Source: Hymenobacter swuensis DY53 (GTDB taxonomy: Bacteria; Bacteroidota; Bacteroidia; Cytophagales; Hymenobacteraceae). Taken from it: DNA of 64,000 nucleotides. This document shows, in pieces, positions 53,016-62,603 of this stretch. Each line of letters starts with the position of its first letter. Positions within the stretch are counted from its first letter, which is position 1. The notes under the pieces are model-generated. The model ran no database searches, was not told where the DNA came from, and worked only from the letters and a program-made list of their open reading frames with translations. Where the stretch lies: assembly GCF_000576555.1 (NCBI RefSeq), contig NZ_CP007144.1:1-64000 (forward strand). Reading direction: 5' to 3'. Both the position numbers and the translations under genes were made by a program.

Positions 53016-54140
53016 ATGAACAACAGAAAAACGTTAAAGCTGGCCGCGGTCATTGATGGGCCGGGGTGGAATTTTTCCTCCTGGCGCCACCCCGACATGC
53101 CCGCTGACGCCGGCGAGAACATCGACTTCTTTATTCAGCAGGCGCAGCTGGCGGAACAGGCCAAGTTTGAAACCCTGTTTCTGTACGACGTGAGCCACGT
53201 CGGCCCCGGCAACATTCCCTACTACCTGAGCATGTTCGAAGGAGGGACGCTCATGTCGGCCCTGGCCATGAAAACCGAGCGTATCGGCCTCTCGCTCACG
53301 GCTTCGACCTCCTACACCGACCCCTATAACCTGGCCCGGCAGGTGCTGTCGCTGGACAAAATCAGCAAGGGCCGGGCCTCGCTGAACGCCATCACCTCCA
53401 ACCCCGGCGGGATGGTGAACTTCAGCCGGGGCCACCTGGGCAAAGCCGACCAATACCCCATGCACCAGGAATTCCTGGAGATTCTGCTGGGTTTGTGGGA
53501 CACGTACGAGGACGACGCCTTTCCCCGCGATAAGCAAAGCGGCGTGTTTCTGAATCCGCGCAAGATGCACCCCATTAACTACCGGGGCAAGTACTTCTCG
53601 GTGGATGGGCCGCTGAATATCAGCCGCTCGGTGCAGGGCCGGCCGGTGTTGTACATGGCCGGTAGCTCCCCCACGTTCGTGGACCTAGCCACGTCCTACA
53701 CCGACGGCGTCTTTATGGCGGGCAGTTCCTTCGAGGAAACGGTATTGCTCGCCAATGCGCTGACCGCGAAGCTGGTTGAAAAAGGCCGGCAGCCGGCAGA
53801 CTTCGTGCGGTCGGTGGCGCAAAACCCCATCGTGGGCCGCACCGATGCCGAGGCCCACGCGAAGTACCAGGCAATCCGCGCCCTAGGTCCGTATTCGCAC
53901 CGGCCCGTTCCCTTGTTCATGGGCTCCGCCGAACGCATTGCCAACGAGATACAGAAGTGGTATGAAGCCGGAGCAATCGACATGCTGATGGTTCAGCAGG
54001 ACCATCCGTATGGGATACAAGACTTTATCGAGCTGGTAGTACCTATTCTTCAAGAACGCGGCATCTTTCACCGAGACTACGAAGCGCAAACCCTGCGGGG
54101 AAATCTTGAATTACCAAAACCAGCGTTTCGAACGATTTAA
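53016..54140 (+). CDS. LLM-class flavin monooxygenase, NtaA/SnaA/DszA type
   Basis: A 374-residue bacterial-luciferase-like flavin enzyme. It has WRHPDMPADAGENIDFF, YLSMFEGGTLMSALAM, TASTSYTDPYNLARQVLSLD, then ITSNPGG, typical of nitrilotriacetate monooxygenase and DszA relatives that oxidise sulfur or amine compounds with FMNH2. The ATG at 53016 is used rather than the preceding GTG. It sits with another LLM gene and reductases. Confidence 0.88.
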   Translation: MNNRKTLKLAAVIDGPGWNFSSWRHPDMPADAGENIDFFIQQAQLAEQAKFETLFLYDVSHVGPGNIPYYLSMFEGGTLMSALAMKTERIGLSLTASTSYTDPYNLARQVLSLDKISKGRASLNAITSNPGGMVNFSRGHLGKADQYPMHQEFLEILLGLWDTYEDDAFPRDKQSGVFLNPRKMHPINYRGKYFSVDGPLNISRSVQGRPVLYMAGSSPTFVDLATSYTDGVFMAGSSFEETVLLANALTAKLVEKGRQPADFVRSVAQNPIVGRTDAEAHAKYQAIRALGPYSHRPVPLFMGSAERIANEIQKWYEAGAIDMLMVQQDHPYGIQDFIELVVPILQERGIFHRDYEAQTLRGNLELPKPAFRTI

Positions 54141-54214
54141 ACAGCGCCCTTTGCTGTTGCTGCTAATCAAACACCTGGCCTGCTGCTACGAGCGGCCACT
54201 TACCTAAAGAAGTT

Positions 54215-55261
54215 ATGCCTACCCCAGTGAACGAGTCCAACCGCCCGGAAAAGCCACCAGTCGCTTATTCCATTCTAGACCTGGCCATCGTCTCGCAAGG
54301 CGATACGGTGAAGCAGACCCTCAACAATTCATTGACGCTGGCTCAGGCCGCCGAAGCCGCCCACTACACCCGCTATTGGCTGGCCGAACACCATAACTCC
54401 GATAACATCGGCAGCAACGCGCCCCCTTTGCTCATCGGGTACGTGGCGGAAAATACGACGACCATCCGGGTGGGCTCCGGCGGCATCATGCTGCCCAATC
54501 ACTCGCCTCTGCTTGTGGCCGAGCAGTTTGGCACCTTGGCGCAGCTCTATCCGGGCCGCATCGATTTGGGGGTGGGCCGGGCGGCGGGCACCGACTCGCC
54601 GACCGCGAAGGCCATCCGGTCGGATTTCATGCAGGCAGCCCAGGCCTTTCCGCAGGAAATCGGGAAAATTCAGACCTACTTCTCCCCGGCCAACAAGCAG
54701 GCTGCCGTGCGGGCCCCGATTGCCGAGGGCACCGAGGTGCCCTTGTACATCTTAGGTTCCAGCACCGATAGCGCCCACCTGGCGGCCAAGCTGGGCCTGC
54801 CCTATGCGTTTGCCAGCCACTTTGCCTCCACCTACTTACACCAGGCGCTGCAAATTTACCGTGACGAGTTTCAGCCTTCGGCGGCGCTGAGCCAGCCGTA
54901 TACCATCGTGGCCCTCAACGCCTACGTGGCCGATACCGACGAAGAAGCCCAGCGGCAGTTTACGAGCGTCATCCGCATGTTTGTCGGGATGTTGACAGGG
55001 CAAACGAGAGAGCCCCTGCAGCCATCCACGGACATGACTGAAGAGCTGCAAGACCTGTGGCAGCACCCAGCCGTCTACCAGATGCTCAAGTATTCGTTTG
55101 TCGGCAGCAAGCAAAACGTCAAGCAACAGCTACAAGGTTTTCTGGCCGAAACGCAGGCCGATGAGCTCATCACCGCTTCCAGCATGTACGCCCTGGAAGA
55201 CCGGCTCAAATCTACCCGGTTGTTTGGGGAAATTATGCAGGAGCTTAACGAAAACAGGTAA
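54215..55261 (+). CDS. LLM-class flavin monooxygenase, MsnO8-like
   Basis: A 348-residue luciferase-like protein: LDLAIVSQGDTVKQTLNNS, YTRYWLAEHHNSDNIGSNAP, GSGGIMLPNHSPLLVAEQFG, YPGRIDLGVGRAAGTD. This set is that of the MsnO8/alkanal-monooxygenase-like subgroup. It follows the other LLM gene by 74 bases. Substrate unknown. Confidence 0.88.
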   Translation: MPTPVNESNRPEKPPVAYSILDLAIVSQGDTVKQTLNNSLTLAQAAEAAHYTRYWLAEHHNSDNIGSNAPPLLIGYVAENTTTIRVGSGGIMLPNHSPLLVAEQFGTLAQLYPGRIDLGVGRAAGTDSPTAKAIRSDFMQAAQAFPQEIGKIQTYFSPANKQAAVRAPIAEGTEVPLYILGSSTDSAHLAAKLGLPYAFASHFASTYLHQALQIYRDEFQPSAALSQPYTIVALNAYVADTDEEAQRQFTSVIRMFVGMLTGQTREPLQPSTDMTEELQDLWQHPAVYQMLKYSFVGSKQNVKQQLQGFLAETQADELITASSMYALEDRLKSTRLFGEIMQELNENR

Positions 55262-55411
55262 CGCAAAAAGGCAAGTAGCCCCTAGCAGGCTAATCAGCCT
55301 TACTGCCGAATTGCGTCCAGATTGACTCCTTCGGTAGGGCCGTTTCCTGTTTATCATCGTAAGAAAGCAGGTGGCCATCCAGCTGCCCGCTTTTTCTTTT
55401 CCTACCTGCCT

Positions 55412-56437
55412 ATGCCTTCGCTACATCCCAGCGCCGCTGCCGACAACGAACTGACCGACAACCGGCACCGTCCGCCCGTGCGCACCGAGTACCGTACCAC
55501 CGACGCGCCGCTCATCGTGACGCCCACCTTTCTGACGCGCGCTGACAACACCCCGCGCGCCGAGCGCACCATGGACCCGGGCTCAACCAAGGGCCGACAC
55601 GGCGAGGGCATCGAAAACCCCGACGCAGAGCCGGCGGAAATTGCCCTGGAAGCGAATCCCAACCTGGCCTACGAGCACTGGGATGAGTACTGGCGCAAGG
55701 TACACGGCCCCAAATTCGCTTACGAGGAGCCCGGCACCGACAACGAGCCCGTGCTGCGCTACGACCAGGTGCACCGCTTCGCGGGCGGGCCATCATCGTA
55801 CTTCCGCCCGCCCTACAAGGCCATGATTACGGCCGATAAAAAGCTGGTGAGCGACCCCTACGCCCAGGTGCCGGCCTACCAGCGCCCGCGCTTCGACGGC
55901 TTTGCCTACATCGCCTACGCCGCGGAGGCTGACATCCAGAAGGTGCTCAAGCAGCCACAGTATGACAAGCGTATCATCGCCGACGAGCAAACGGCGTTCC
56001 GCCTGGTGACCCGCGAAATTGCCCGCGAGTACATCCTGCTGCCCAGTCCCCAACACCGCGACCCGCTGAGTCTGGTCAAAATTCACTACCGCCGGCCCGA
56101 GCTGAGTCGGGAGGAATTTCAGCAGCGTCTGCTGGGGCCACACGCCGCACTGGTGCTGGCCCAGCCCGCCACCCACACCTACGTGCGGCGCTATGCCCAG
56201 CTGCACAACATCGGCTCCACCCAGCAGCCTGACCCGGAGGGGAATCCCATTGATGCCGTCTCGGTGCTCTGCTTCGCCAGCGTCAACGATGTAGAGGACT
56301 ACCTCGCCACCGACGACTACCAGGCTATTGAGGCGGATGAGGCTACTTTTATCGACCTGGCGCGGTCGGAGTTCTGGACTGGTCTCAACTACAGCGTCAT
56401 CAACCGTTTGCTACCAGAATTGGCCACCCGCCGCTAG
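55412..56437 (+). CDS. EthD-domain protein, tandem
   Basis: A 341-residue protein with two dimeric alpha-beta barrel-like halves of the EthD type: YEHWDEYWRKVHGPKFA in the first and YRRPELSREEFQQRLLGPHA in the second, each with the (W/F)xxxxxxxHGP-like pattern. EthD-type domains occur in ether-degradation and polyketide tailoring clusters. The N-terminal 90 residues are polar and probably disordered. It follows the LLM genes, suggesting a shared oxidative pathway. Confidence 0.72.
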   Translation: MPSLHPSAAADNELTDNRHRPPVRTEYRTTDAPLIVTPTFLTRADNTPRAERTMDPGSTKGRHGEGIENPDAEPAEIALEANPNLAYEHWDEYWRKVHGPKFAYEEPGTDNEPVLRYDQVHRFAGGPSSYFRPPYKAMITADKKLVSDPYAQVPAYQRPRFDGFAYIAYAAEADIQKVLKQPQYDKRIIADEQTAFRLVTREIAREYILLPSPQHRDPLSLVKIHYRRPELSREEFQQRLLGPHAALVLAQPATHTYVRRYAQLHNIGSTQQPDPEGNPIDAVSVLCFASVNDVEDYLATDDYQAIEADEATFIDLARSEFWTGLNYSVINRLLPELATRR

Positions 56438-56511
56438 GCAGTTCAGAGTAGCCTGGGTTGGGCTGCGTGTAAGGCCCTAACAGCGTTGTGCGGGCAATGG
56501 GGACGAGTAGC

Positions 56512-56715
56512 TCAGCCATTAGCATTATGCCGACGCTGCTGGTGGATGGCGGCGATGATGAACCCTACCGGCGCCAGCATGATATGTATATCCAGGTACT
56601 GGCCGATGGACAGGTAGGTGGTAGCCAGACGCGTAAGCCACATAAGGGTAGCGTAGAGGCAGAGCGTAAGGCCCAGCAGCAGGCCATGCGTGAACAGCGT
56701 GCGCGGAAAGGACAT
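56512..56715 (-). CDS. Small two-helix membrane protein, DUF4199-like or truncated
   Basis: Sixty-seven residues from MSFPRTLFTHGLLLGLTLCL, two hydrophobic helices and a short basic tail. It resembles the first third of DUF4199 membrane proteins but ends early, so it may be a fragment. It is divergent from the LytS-type kinase gene, separated by about 240 bases. Confidence 0.5.
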   Translation of the reverse strand: MSFPRTLFTHGLLLGLTLCLYATLMWLTRLATTYLSIGQYLDIHIMLAPVGFIIAAIHQQRRHNANG

Positions 56716-56956
56716 AGGAATGAGAGAAGAAGTGAACGCATGGGCAGCGGAAGACTTTCCTTCGGTCGCGGTTCGCCAAATGAACCAGTAGTCATCCACC
56801 CTGCGAAGCGGTTTTCGACCGTTGACCCACGGAGTGCCGTTAGGCCTGGCCCCGCGCAACGGTCGAATAAAAGCCCGCAGGTGTCGAATACTGGCTATCC
56901 CGTTGCTTGCCCCGTGGCCGAGCGCAGTATACTTGCGCTTCGTTTTCCGGCTGCCC

Positions 56957-57970
56957 ATGCGTTTACTTCTTTATCGGTACCGGGTGCTGCACCTCTCCTT
57001 CTGGAGTACTTACTGCTCGTTCCATTTCTACCTAATTCAGCAGGACATTGGCTGGCGTAATGCCATGCCCGGGGTACTGGTGCCGCTCTTCTTCAATGTC
57101 CTGTTATCCTACCTAAACTACGGTTACCTGCTGCCCCGGTGGCTGGACCGTCAGCGGACCGCTGGTTACCTGCTCGAATTCTGCGCGGCCTTTGCCCTGT
57201 GCGTGGTGCTGAAAGTGAAAGCCCTGCGGTATTTCGCCCCTGCTACCTTACCCCAATCCCACCTGTACTCCCTCGTCTTCGTGGTGTCCAGCATGGGCGG
57301 CACGTTGTTCGTCGTCCTCTTCATTGGCCTGCTGCGCTTTTCGATTAACTGGTTTGCGCTGGAAGCCAAGGCCAAAGCCCTGGAAAATGCGCAGCTGCAC
57401 AGCGAGCTGCGGTTTTTAAAGGCGCAGATTAACCCGCACTTCCTCTTCAATACCCTCAACAACCTCTATTACCTAGCCTACACCCAGTCGCCCAACACGC
57501 CGGAGGTCGTGGCCCAGCTCGCCCAAATGATGCGCTACCTGCTGGAAGATTCCAACCAGCCCACCGTGCCGGTAAGCCAGGAAATTGCGTTCAGGCGCAG
57601 CTACCTAAGCCTGGAGCAGCTGCGCCTGAACCACCCCGTGGCCCTGGATTTCGTGGTGACGGGCGAGCCCGCCGGTATCTACGTGGCCCCGCTGCTGCTG
57701 ATGACCTTCCTGGAAAACGCTTTCAAGCACGGCGTGCGCGATGATGACCCCGCCGCCTGGGTGCGAGTAGGCCTACGCGTCTCGCCCACTACCTGCGAAT
57801 ACACCGTGGTTAACGGCCGCCGACCCGCCCGCAGCGGCGTACCCCAGCCCGGCACGGGTCTGCTCAACGTCCGGCGGCGGCTGGCCCTGGCCTACCCCGA
57901 CCGGCACGAGCTGCAGCTGACCGAAGCGCCTGACCAGTTCCACGTCCACCTTACCTTGCACCTGTCATGA
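56957..57970 (+). CDS. LytS/YehU-type sensor histidine kinase
   Basis: A 337-residue kinase with four membrane helices (about 10-145), a short coiled coil, then the His_kinase domain with phospho-acceptor His in LKAQINPHFLFNTLNNL, and the ATPase N-box LLMTFLENAFKHGV. The start at 56957 places the first helix properly. Its stop overlaps the response regulator start (ATGA), a standard LytS-LytTR pair. Confidence 0.9.
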   Translation: MRLLLYRYRVLHLSFWSTYCSFHFYLIQQDIGWRNAMPGVLVPLFFNVLLSYLNYGYLLPRWLDRQRTAGYLLEFCAAFALCVVLKVKALRYFAPATLPQSHLYSLVFVVSSMGGTLFVVLFIGLLRFSINWFALEAKAKALENAQLHSELRFLKAQINPHFLFNTLNNLYYLAYTQSPNTPEVVAQLAQMMRYLLEDSNQPTVPVSQEIAFRRSYLSLEQLRLNHPVALDFVVTGEPAGIYVAPLLLMTFLENAFKHGVRDDDPAAWVRVGLRVSPTTCEYTVVNGRRPARSGVPQPGTGLLNVRRRLALAYPDRHELQLTEAPDQFHVHLTLHLS

Positions 57971-58693
57971 GTTGCCTGCGCTGCCTCATTGTGGACGACG
58001 AGCCCCTGGCCCGTCAGCTGCTGGCCGAGTACGTGGGTAAGGTGTCGTTTCTGGCGCTGCACGCCGCCTGCGCCAGCCCGCTGGCCGCGCTGGACATCCT
58101 GCGCACCAACCCCATTGACTTGCTGCTGCCCGACGTGCACATGCCCGAGCTCACCGGCTTGGAGCTGCTGTTCACGCTGGCGCACCCGCCCCTGGTCATC
58201 CTCACCACCGCCCATTCGCAGTACGCTCTGCAGGGCTTTGAGGTGAATGCCGTCGACTACCTGCTCAAGCCCATCACGTTCGAGCGGTTTCTGCGCGCGG
58301 CCCACAAGGCCGGCGACCGACGACTGTCTCCCGCCGCCGCGCCGCTCCTACCCCCCCATACCGGCAGAGCCGGAATTCCTGTTCATCAAGGATGGGGCGC
58401 GGCAGCACAAAGTGAACCGGGATGAGATTCTGTTTATCGAAGGGCTGCGCGATTACGTGGCCGTACACACCCGTTCGCAGCGCATTGTCAGTCTGCTACG
58501 CCTTAAGGGGTTAGCAGCGCAACTCCCGGCAGACCGCTTTGCGCGAATTCACCACTCCTATATCGTCGGGCTGACCGGCCTGGAGGTGGTTGAGCGGGAC
58601 CAGGTGCGGGTGGCGGGCCGTTGGCTTCCCGTCAGCGCCTCCTACCGCCAGACGTTTCGCGCATTCGTCGACCAGTACCAATGTAAGCCCTAA
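57967..58693 (+). pseudogene. LytTR response regulator, single frameshift at a C7 run
   Basis: The receiver domain reads LRCLIVDDEPLARQLLAEYV and LLLPDVHMPELTGLELLF with the acceptor Asp, and ends in the usual DYLLKPITFERFLRA. At the C7 run 58351-58357 the frame is lost. In the next frame PAEPEFLFIKDGARQHKV, then DEILFIEGLRDYVAVHT and FARIHHSYIVGL, make a complete LytTR DNA-binding domain ending at 58693. A single extra base in the run accounts for it. It may be a true mutation, phase variation or a sequencing error. The residue before the acceptor Asp is Pro, which is unusual. Confidence 0.85.
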
Positions 58694-58833
58694 TCGGTCA
58701 CCTCAGGCAGCATCTTCGGTGGAATAGGATGCCCGACCCATGTTTTCTCTTCTTCTCCTCCCTGCCTTGGCTGCTGAGCCTCGGTACCCGCCATCTTTTT
58801 TCATTCTCCAAGCTCTTATTCCGACACCATTCC

Positions 58834-60042
58834 GTGAAATCCATTTCCCTCCTCTTCGCTTTATTCCTGTTTTCATTTGGCGCCAGTGCGCAGCGCAGCA
58901 GCCCCCCTATCCTTGGATTTGAGGAAACGATTCCTTCCGCCATCCTGGGGCTGAAACGCAGCGTGTTAATTCACTTGCCCGTGAGTAATGGCGGAGATAA
59001 GAAGAAAGATACAGGGCGTTATCCGGTCATCTACCTGCTGGATGGGCCGGACAATTTCAACTCCGTGGTGAGCATCGTGGAGCACCTGGAGGAATCAGGC
59101 CTTTGTCCACCCATGATGGTGGTGGGCATCGCGCACGAAGACCGACTACGGGAGCTCACCACCGGGGTCGACAAGGAATTCCCGGGCTCGGTCGGCACGG
59201 GCGAAAAGTTTATGTCCTTCGTGGGAAAGGAGTTGATTCCTTATATCGATGCAACGTATCCAACGACTACCTACCGGACCTTTATCGGTCACTCCGTCGG
59301 TGGGCTGACAGTCGTCAATACGCTACTACATCAACCCAGTCTGTTTAACGCCTACGTTTCACTGGACGGGGCGCTCTGGTGGCGAGAGCACCAGGTAGTG
59401 AGAGAAGCCCAGATGCTATTGCTCACTCAACAGTACAAGGGCAAGGCACTGTTCATGGCGCTGGCCAATCGACTGGAACGGGGAGTCGATACCGTAAGTG
59501 TGCTGAAAGATACGGGCTCAACGACTGATCTTCTGCGCAGCAACCTTCGCTTTATCCAGGAAGTCAAGAAGAATAAGGCAAATAATCTATTGTTTAAACA
59601 CAAGTTTTACGAAAATGACGACCATGCCTCCGTGCGGCTGATTGGCGAGTACGATGCCCTGCGATTCGCTTTTGGCTTCTACCAGCTGAAAATCTACGAC
59701 AGCGAGCTGCAGAACCCCGATTTTGATTTGAAGAGCCTGCTCACCAAGCACTACCAGGACGTTTCAGAGCGAATGGGCTACGCGGTTAGACCCAGCGAAA
59801 ACCAGGTCAACAGCCTAGCTTACGCCATGCTGCGAGCAAAGCAATTGAAAAAATCTAAGGCATTGTTTGAGCTGAACGTAGCAAACTATCCTAACAGCGC
59901 GAACACGTACGATTCAATAGGCGACTTTTACCTCGAAACCGGGAATAAAGCCAAAGCGATAGAGTTTTTTAAGAAAGCGCTGCAACTGGCGGAAATACCC
60001 GAAACGCGAAATAAGGTGAATGCATTATTGCCTGTCAAGTAA
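58834..60042 (+). CDS. Exported esterase-like alpha/beta hydrolase with TPR tail
   Basis: A 402-residue protein. A GTG start at 58834 gives a signal peptide (MKSISLLFALFLFSFGASAQ); the frame is open from 58729 without a good start. The esterase D-like domain has YPVIYLLDGPDNF, the Ser nucleophile in FIGHSVGGLTV, and a His in YENDDHASV. The C-terminal 90 residues hold TPR-like repeats (SIGDFYLETGNKAKAIEFFK). This combination is common in Bacteroidota siderophore-esterase-like proteins. A terminator follows. Confidence 0.85.
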   Translation: MKSISLLFALFLFSFGASAQRSSPPILGFEETIPSAILGLKRSVLIHLPVSNGGDKKKDTGRYPVIYLLDGPDNFNSVVSIVEHLEESGLCPPMMVVGIAHEDRLRELTTGVDKEFPGSVGTGEKFMSFVGKELIPYIDATYPTTTYRTFIGHSVGGLTVVNTLLHQPSLFNAYVSLDGALWWREHQVVREAQMLLLTQQYKGKALFMALANRLERGVDTVSVLKDTGSTTDLLRSNLRFIQEVKKNKANNLLFKHKFYENDDHASVRLIGEYDALRFAFGFYQLKIYDSELQNPDFDLKSLLTKHYQDVSERMGYAVRPSENQVNSLAYAMLRAKQLKKSKALFELNVANYPNSANTYDSIGDFYLETGNKAKAIEFFKKALQLAEIPETRNKVNALLPVK

Positions 60043-60067
60043 TTACTTACCTGCTGCAAGCTACCCA

Positions 60068-60103
60068 ACTCCCGCCTGAAGTGTTGCCATCTCAGGCGGG
60101 AGT
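60068..60103 (+). terminator. Intrinsic terminator after the esterase gene
   Basis: ACTCCCGCCTGA (60068-60079) and TCAGGCGGGAGT (60092-60103) form a perfect 12-bp stem followed within a few bases by a run of six T. Confidence 0.88.
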
Positions 60104-60232
60104 GTAGTTTTTCCGACGTCCCCCTAAGAGACTCGCTGCCTTGATGGAAATGTATTGTTTGCTGTCCGGTTGGTAATCGACATGCAGGGACTGGCCTCTT
60201 GTCGCGCCGGTGATGCTCAGCCCCAAATGGAC

Positions 60233-60468
60233 CTTGGTTTAACTTTTGTACCAAACTGTTCACTAAGGCTAGGCTTGGCTAGTGTTCCAGGGCCGCCTTT
60301 GCCAGAGCAGGTCGCGCAGGCTGGCATTGCCCTGACGATGCATCCCTGAGCTGAGGTACACCATCCGGGCGGGACGGTTAATGAGACAGGTGAGCACGTA
60401 GGGAGCCAGCGAGTTGATAGCGAGCAGTGGCGGCCTTGGTTAACAGTTTGGTACAAAGGTTAAACGAG
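60233..60468. repeat. Inverted pair of the dispersed repeat around an SDR fragment
   Basis: An inverted, diverged copy (60233-60270) and a near-perfect direct copy (60432-60468, one mismatch from 24872-24908) face each other. Between them, minus-strand sequence reads APYVLTCLINRPARMVYLSS, then GMHRQGNASLRDLLW, a piece of a short-chain dehydrogenase cut at both ends. The structure is MITE-like or the scar of two IS events. Confidence 0.6.
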
Positions 60469-60811
60469 GCGTTGCCTACCGGTCACTGGGCACCGCCTTG
60501 TTCACGCCCAGCACCGGGTGTTTATGAACAAAACCTCCGGCTCGTTTCGCCTGAAGCTTTGGGCACCTGAGTGTAGGACTTGGCAACGCTTCCTAGTACC
60601 CGCGATGCTCCTTCGTGGATTGCCGAATACTCCACCTTACTGCCTGACTGTGTCGTTCGCGCGGTGGCCGTCCCGTTTCCATCGCGCATTGACCTTCGCT
60701 GTTGCTTCTGAGGCGACTTTCCGTGCTCGTGTTTGAAACGCCCCTCCCCGAACAGATACTTGAGCAAACGTTTTAGACGACTTCGAGAGAAATGATTGCA
60801 AAGGCATTTGC
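60469..60811. other. Gene-free stretch
   Basis: About 340 bases after the repeat. A 72-codon plus-strand frame (60518-60736) has no family similarity. Nothing else was identified. Confidence 0.4.
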
Positions 60812-60853
60812 GAAACCGACTGGTTGCACATATATTTGCAACCAGTCGGTTTC
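60812..60853. promoter_or_regulatory. 17-bp perfect inverted repeat, ArsR operator
   Basis: GAAACCGACTGGTTGCA (60812-60828) and its exact complement TGCAACCAGTCGGTTTC (60837-60853) are separated by eight AT bases and end 16 bases before the ArsR start. The TGCAACCA core is characteristic of operators in front of ArsR-SRPBCC pairs. An autorepressor site is likely. Confidence 0.75.
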
Positions 60854-60869
60854 ATAAAAATGAATTCCC

Positions 60870-61190
60870 ATGCGCAGAGACATTTTCCAAGCCATAGCCG
60901 ACCCGACCAGGCGGGCTATCATCGCCTTAATTGCCCTACAGGCAATGACCCCAAACGCCATTGCCGAACACTTCCAGACCAGCCGACAAGCGGTGTCCAA
61001 ACACCTTCGTGTGCTAACGGAATGTGAACTGGTCACACCGGAACCACACGGCCGGGAAATTTACTATTCCCTCCACCTCGAACGGCTGCAAGAAGTGGAT
61101 CACTGGCTGGGCCAGTACCGGACGCTGTGGGAAACGCGGTTCAATCAATTGGACAACGTATTATCCACCCTAAAAAACCCGAAAACATGA
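60870..61190 (+). CDS. ArsR-family regulator of the ArsR-SRPBCC pair
   Basis: A 106-residue winged-helix protein: [40 protein letters not shown], then [20 protein letters not shown]. This is the SdpR/YlaC-like subgroup that lacks metal-binding Cys. Its stop overlaps the start of the SRPBCC gene (ATGA). Confidence 0.9.
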   Translation: MRRDIFQAIADPTRRAIIALIALQAMTPNAIAEHFQTSRQAVSKHLRVLTECELVTPEPHGREIYYSLHLERLQEVDHWLGQYRTLWETRFNQLDNVLSTLKNPKT

Positions 61191-61684
61191 GCGACCCTGT
61201 AGCATTTGATTTTGCTGTTGACAAAGCAGCAAGAACGGTAACCATTACCCGGGAATTTGACGCGGACCTTTCCTTGGTATGGGATGCGTTTACCAAAGCC
61301 GAACTACTGGACCAATGGTTGCCCCCGCATCCTATGACCGCCAAAACCAAATACCAAGACTTCCAAGTGGGTGGCAAACGATTTTATGCTATGGTCAGCC
61401 CCGCAGGCGAGGAGCGCTGGGCCCTGCAGGAATACACCGCCATTACGCCGAAGACCAACTTCGTATTGTACAATGCGTTTGCCGACAAAGATGAAAACGC
61501 CGAACTGCCCGGTTCGGAATGGAATTATACGTTTAGCGAGCAAAACGGCACCACCACCGTGCGCATCTCGGTGTACAATGAATCCTTCGAAAGAATGGAA
61601 AGGATACTTGAGGGCTTCACCACGGGAATGAAGATGTCCCTGGGCAACCTGGACAACCTGTTGACAACCTTATCTGGCAGATAA
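61187..61684 (+). CDS. SRPBCC/AHSA1-domain protein
   Basis: A 165-residue START-like protein: [35 protein letters not shown], then [20 protein letters not shown], the usual AHSA1 layout. It probably binds a small hydrophobic ligand and works with the co-translated ArsR regulator. Function beyond that is unknown. Confidence 0.88.
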   Translation: MSDPVAFDFAVDKAARTVTITREFDADLSLVWDAFTKAELLDQWLPPHPMTAKTKYQDFQVGGKRFYAMVSPAGEERWALQEYTAITPKTNFVLYNAFADKDENAELPGSEWNYTFSEQNGTTTVRISVYNESFERMERILEGFTTGMKMSLGNLDNLLTTLSGR

Positions 61685-62034
61685 TCGCGTCTTACAAACA
61701 GCTGTCAGACTAAAAACAACGGACAGCAAGCTGTTTGCAAAGCAGGGCCGAGTAAGAGCTTTTCCACAATTTGTTTGAACACCTAAGACCGCGGCAGTGG
61801 GGCCAAAAAGCCATAGTGGCTGTTGCAGAACTCACAGCAAGGCCTCACAAAGCGGCTTTCCGAGCTAACCATTACTCGAAAACACCGTTTCTCAGGCGGT
61901 TTTAACGTGCTGAGTGCTCGCTCAGGTAGCCTTTGATCATCTTGACCGAGTTCTGCAACAGCCACGGTCGGATTAGCGAAAGGAGCATTTCGCTTGTCGG
62001 TGTTATTTCAGGTGCTGCTTCTGGCAGCACATCC
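61685..62034. other. Gene-free stretch
   Basis: Contains a hairpin (CAAACAGCT at 61695-61703 with AGCTGTTTG at 61729-61737) just after the SRPBCC stop, possibly a weak terminator. No gene was recognised. Confidence 0.45.
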
Positions 62035-62379
62035 TTACGCTTTCGTAGCACTAACCACGGACAGCAAAAGGGTGAACGCCAACAGGGCAAACCACACTAG
62101 GAGGACCCCAACGCGTAGCAGCCCCTTCTTGATGCCCCGCAGTGAAAATTCAGGAAAAAACATGCGTTTGTAACAGACATCCGCCAGTTTTTGGCCTAAG
62201 GCCATGATGCCACCGGCTATCAGAAGCAACGACCACCCGGGCAGTGCCAGGTGCAGGGCCCATTGGCTGACCATCACGCACGCCACGACCGGAAGGGCAA
62301 TAAAGCAGCCCAAGAAAAAGGCCGCTTTGATGCGCCCGATTTCCCCTCGATAGGCCTGTATCGCATAACAGACCCCCAT
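62035..62379 (-). CDS. Small integral membrane protein, unknown
   Basis: A 114-residue protein from ATG 62379 with three or four hydrophobic segments (AAFFLGCFIALPVVACVMVS, LLLIAGGIMALGQ, GVLLVWFALLAFTLLL) and a basic stretch between the last two. The frame stays open far upstream, and a TTG start some 30 bases earlier is possible. No family recognised. Confidence 0.6.
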   Translation of the reverse strand: MGVCYAIQAYRGEIGRIKAAFFLGCFIALPVVACVMVSQWALHLALPGWSLLLIAGGIMALGQKLADVCYKRMFFPEFSLRGIKKGLLRVGVLLVWFALLAFTLLLSVVSATKA

Positions 62380-62603
62380 CAGCAGCCGAAGCCCTTTATT
62401 TAATATTTCCAAATCGCTTCTGTTTGAGCCTCCTAACGCAATTCTGCAGCCCCGTTTGATACCGAAATTAAAACATGAGCGGCCTGGGACGCAAAGCACG
62501 CATCGAGGGTTCAAGAAAACGGTGGCAAGGTAAACGCGCGCCATTAAATCATAGGAGGGTATGTTTGAGCAATTAGAAACCTCTTCTAAATCACTGGTTT
62601 TAC

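Noticed and set aside
56822..56956. Longer start for the LytS-type kinase
   Set aside because: The extension is basic and proline-rich, and the ATG at 56957 places the first membrane helix at the N-terminus as in the family.
60518..60736. 72-codon plus-strand frame upstream of the ArsR-SRPBCC pair
   Set aside because: No recognisable family, no ribosome-binding site, and it lies in debris next to the dispersed repeat.
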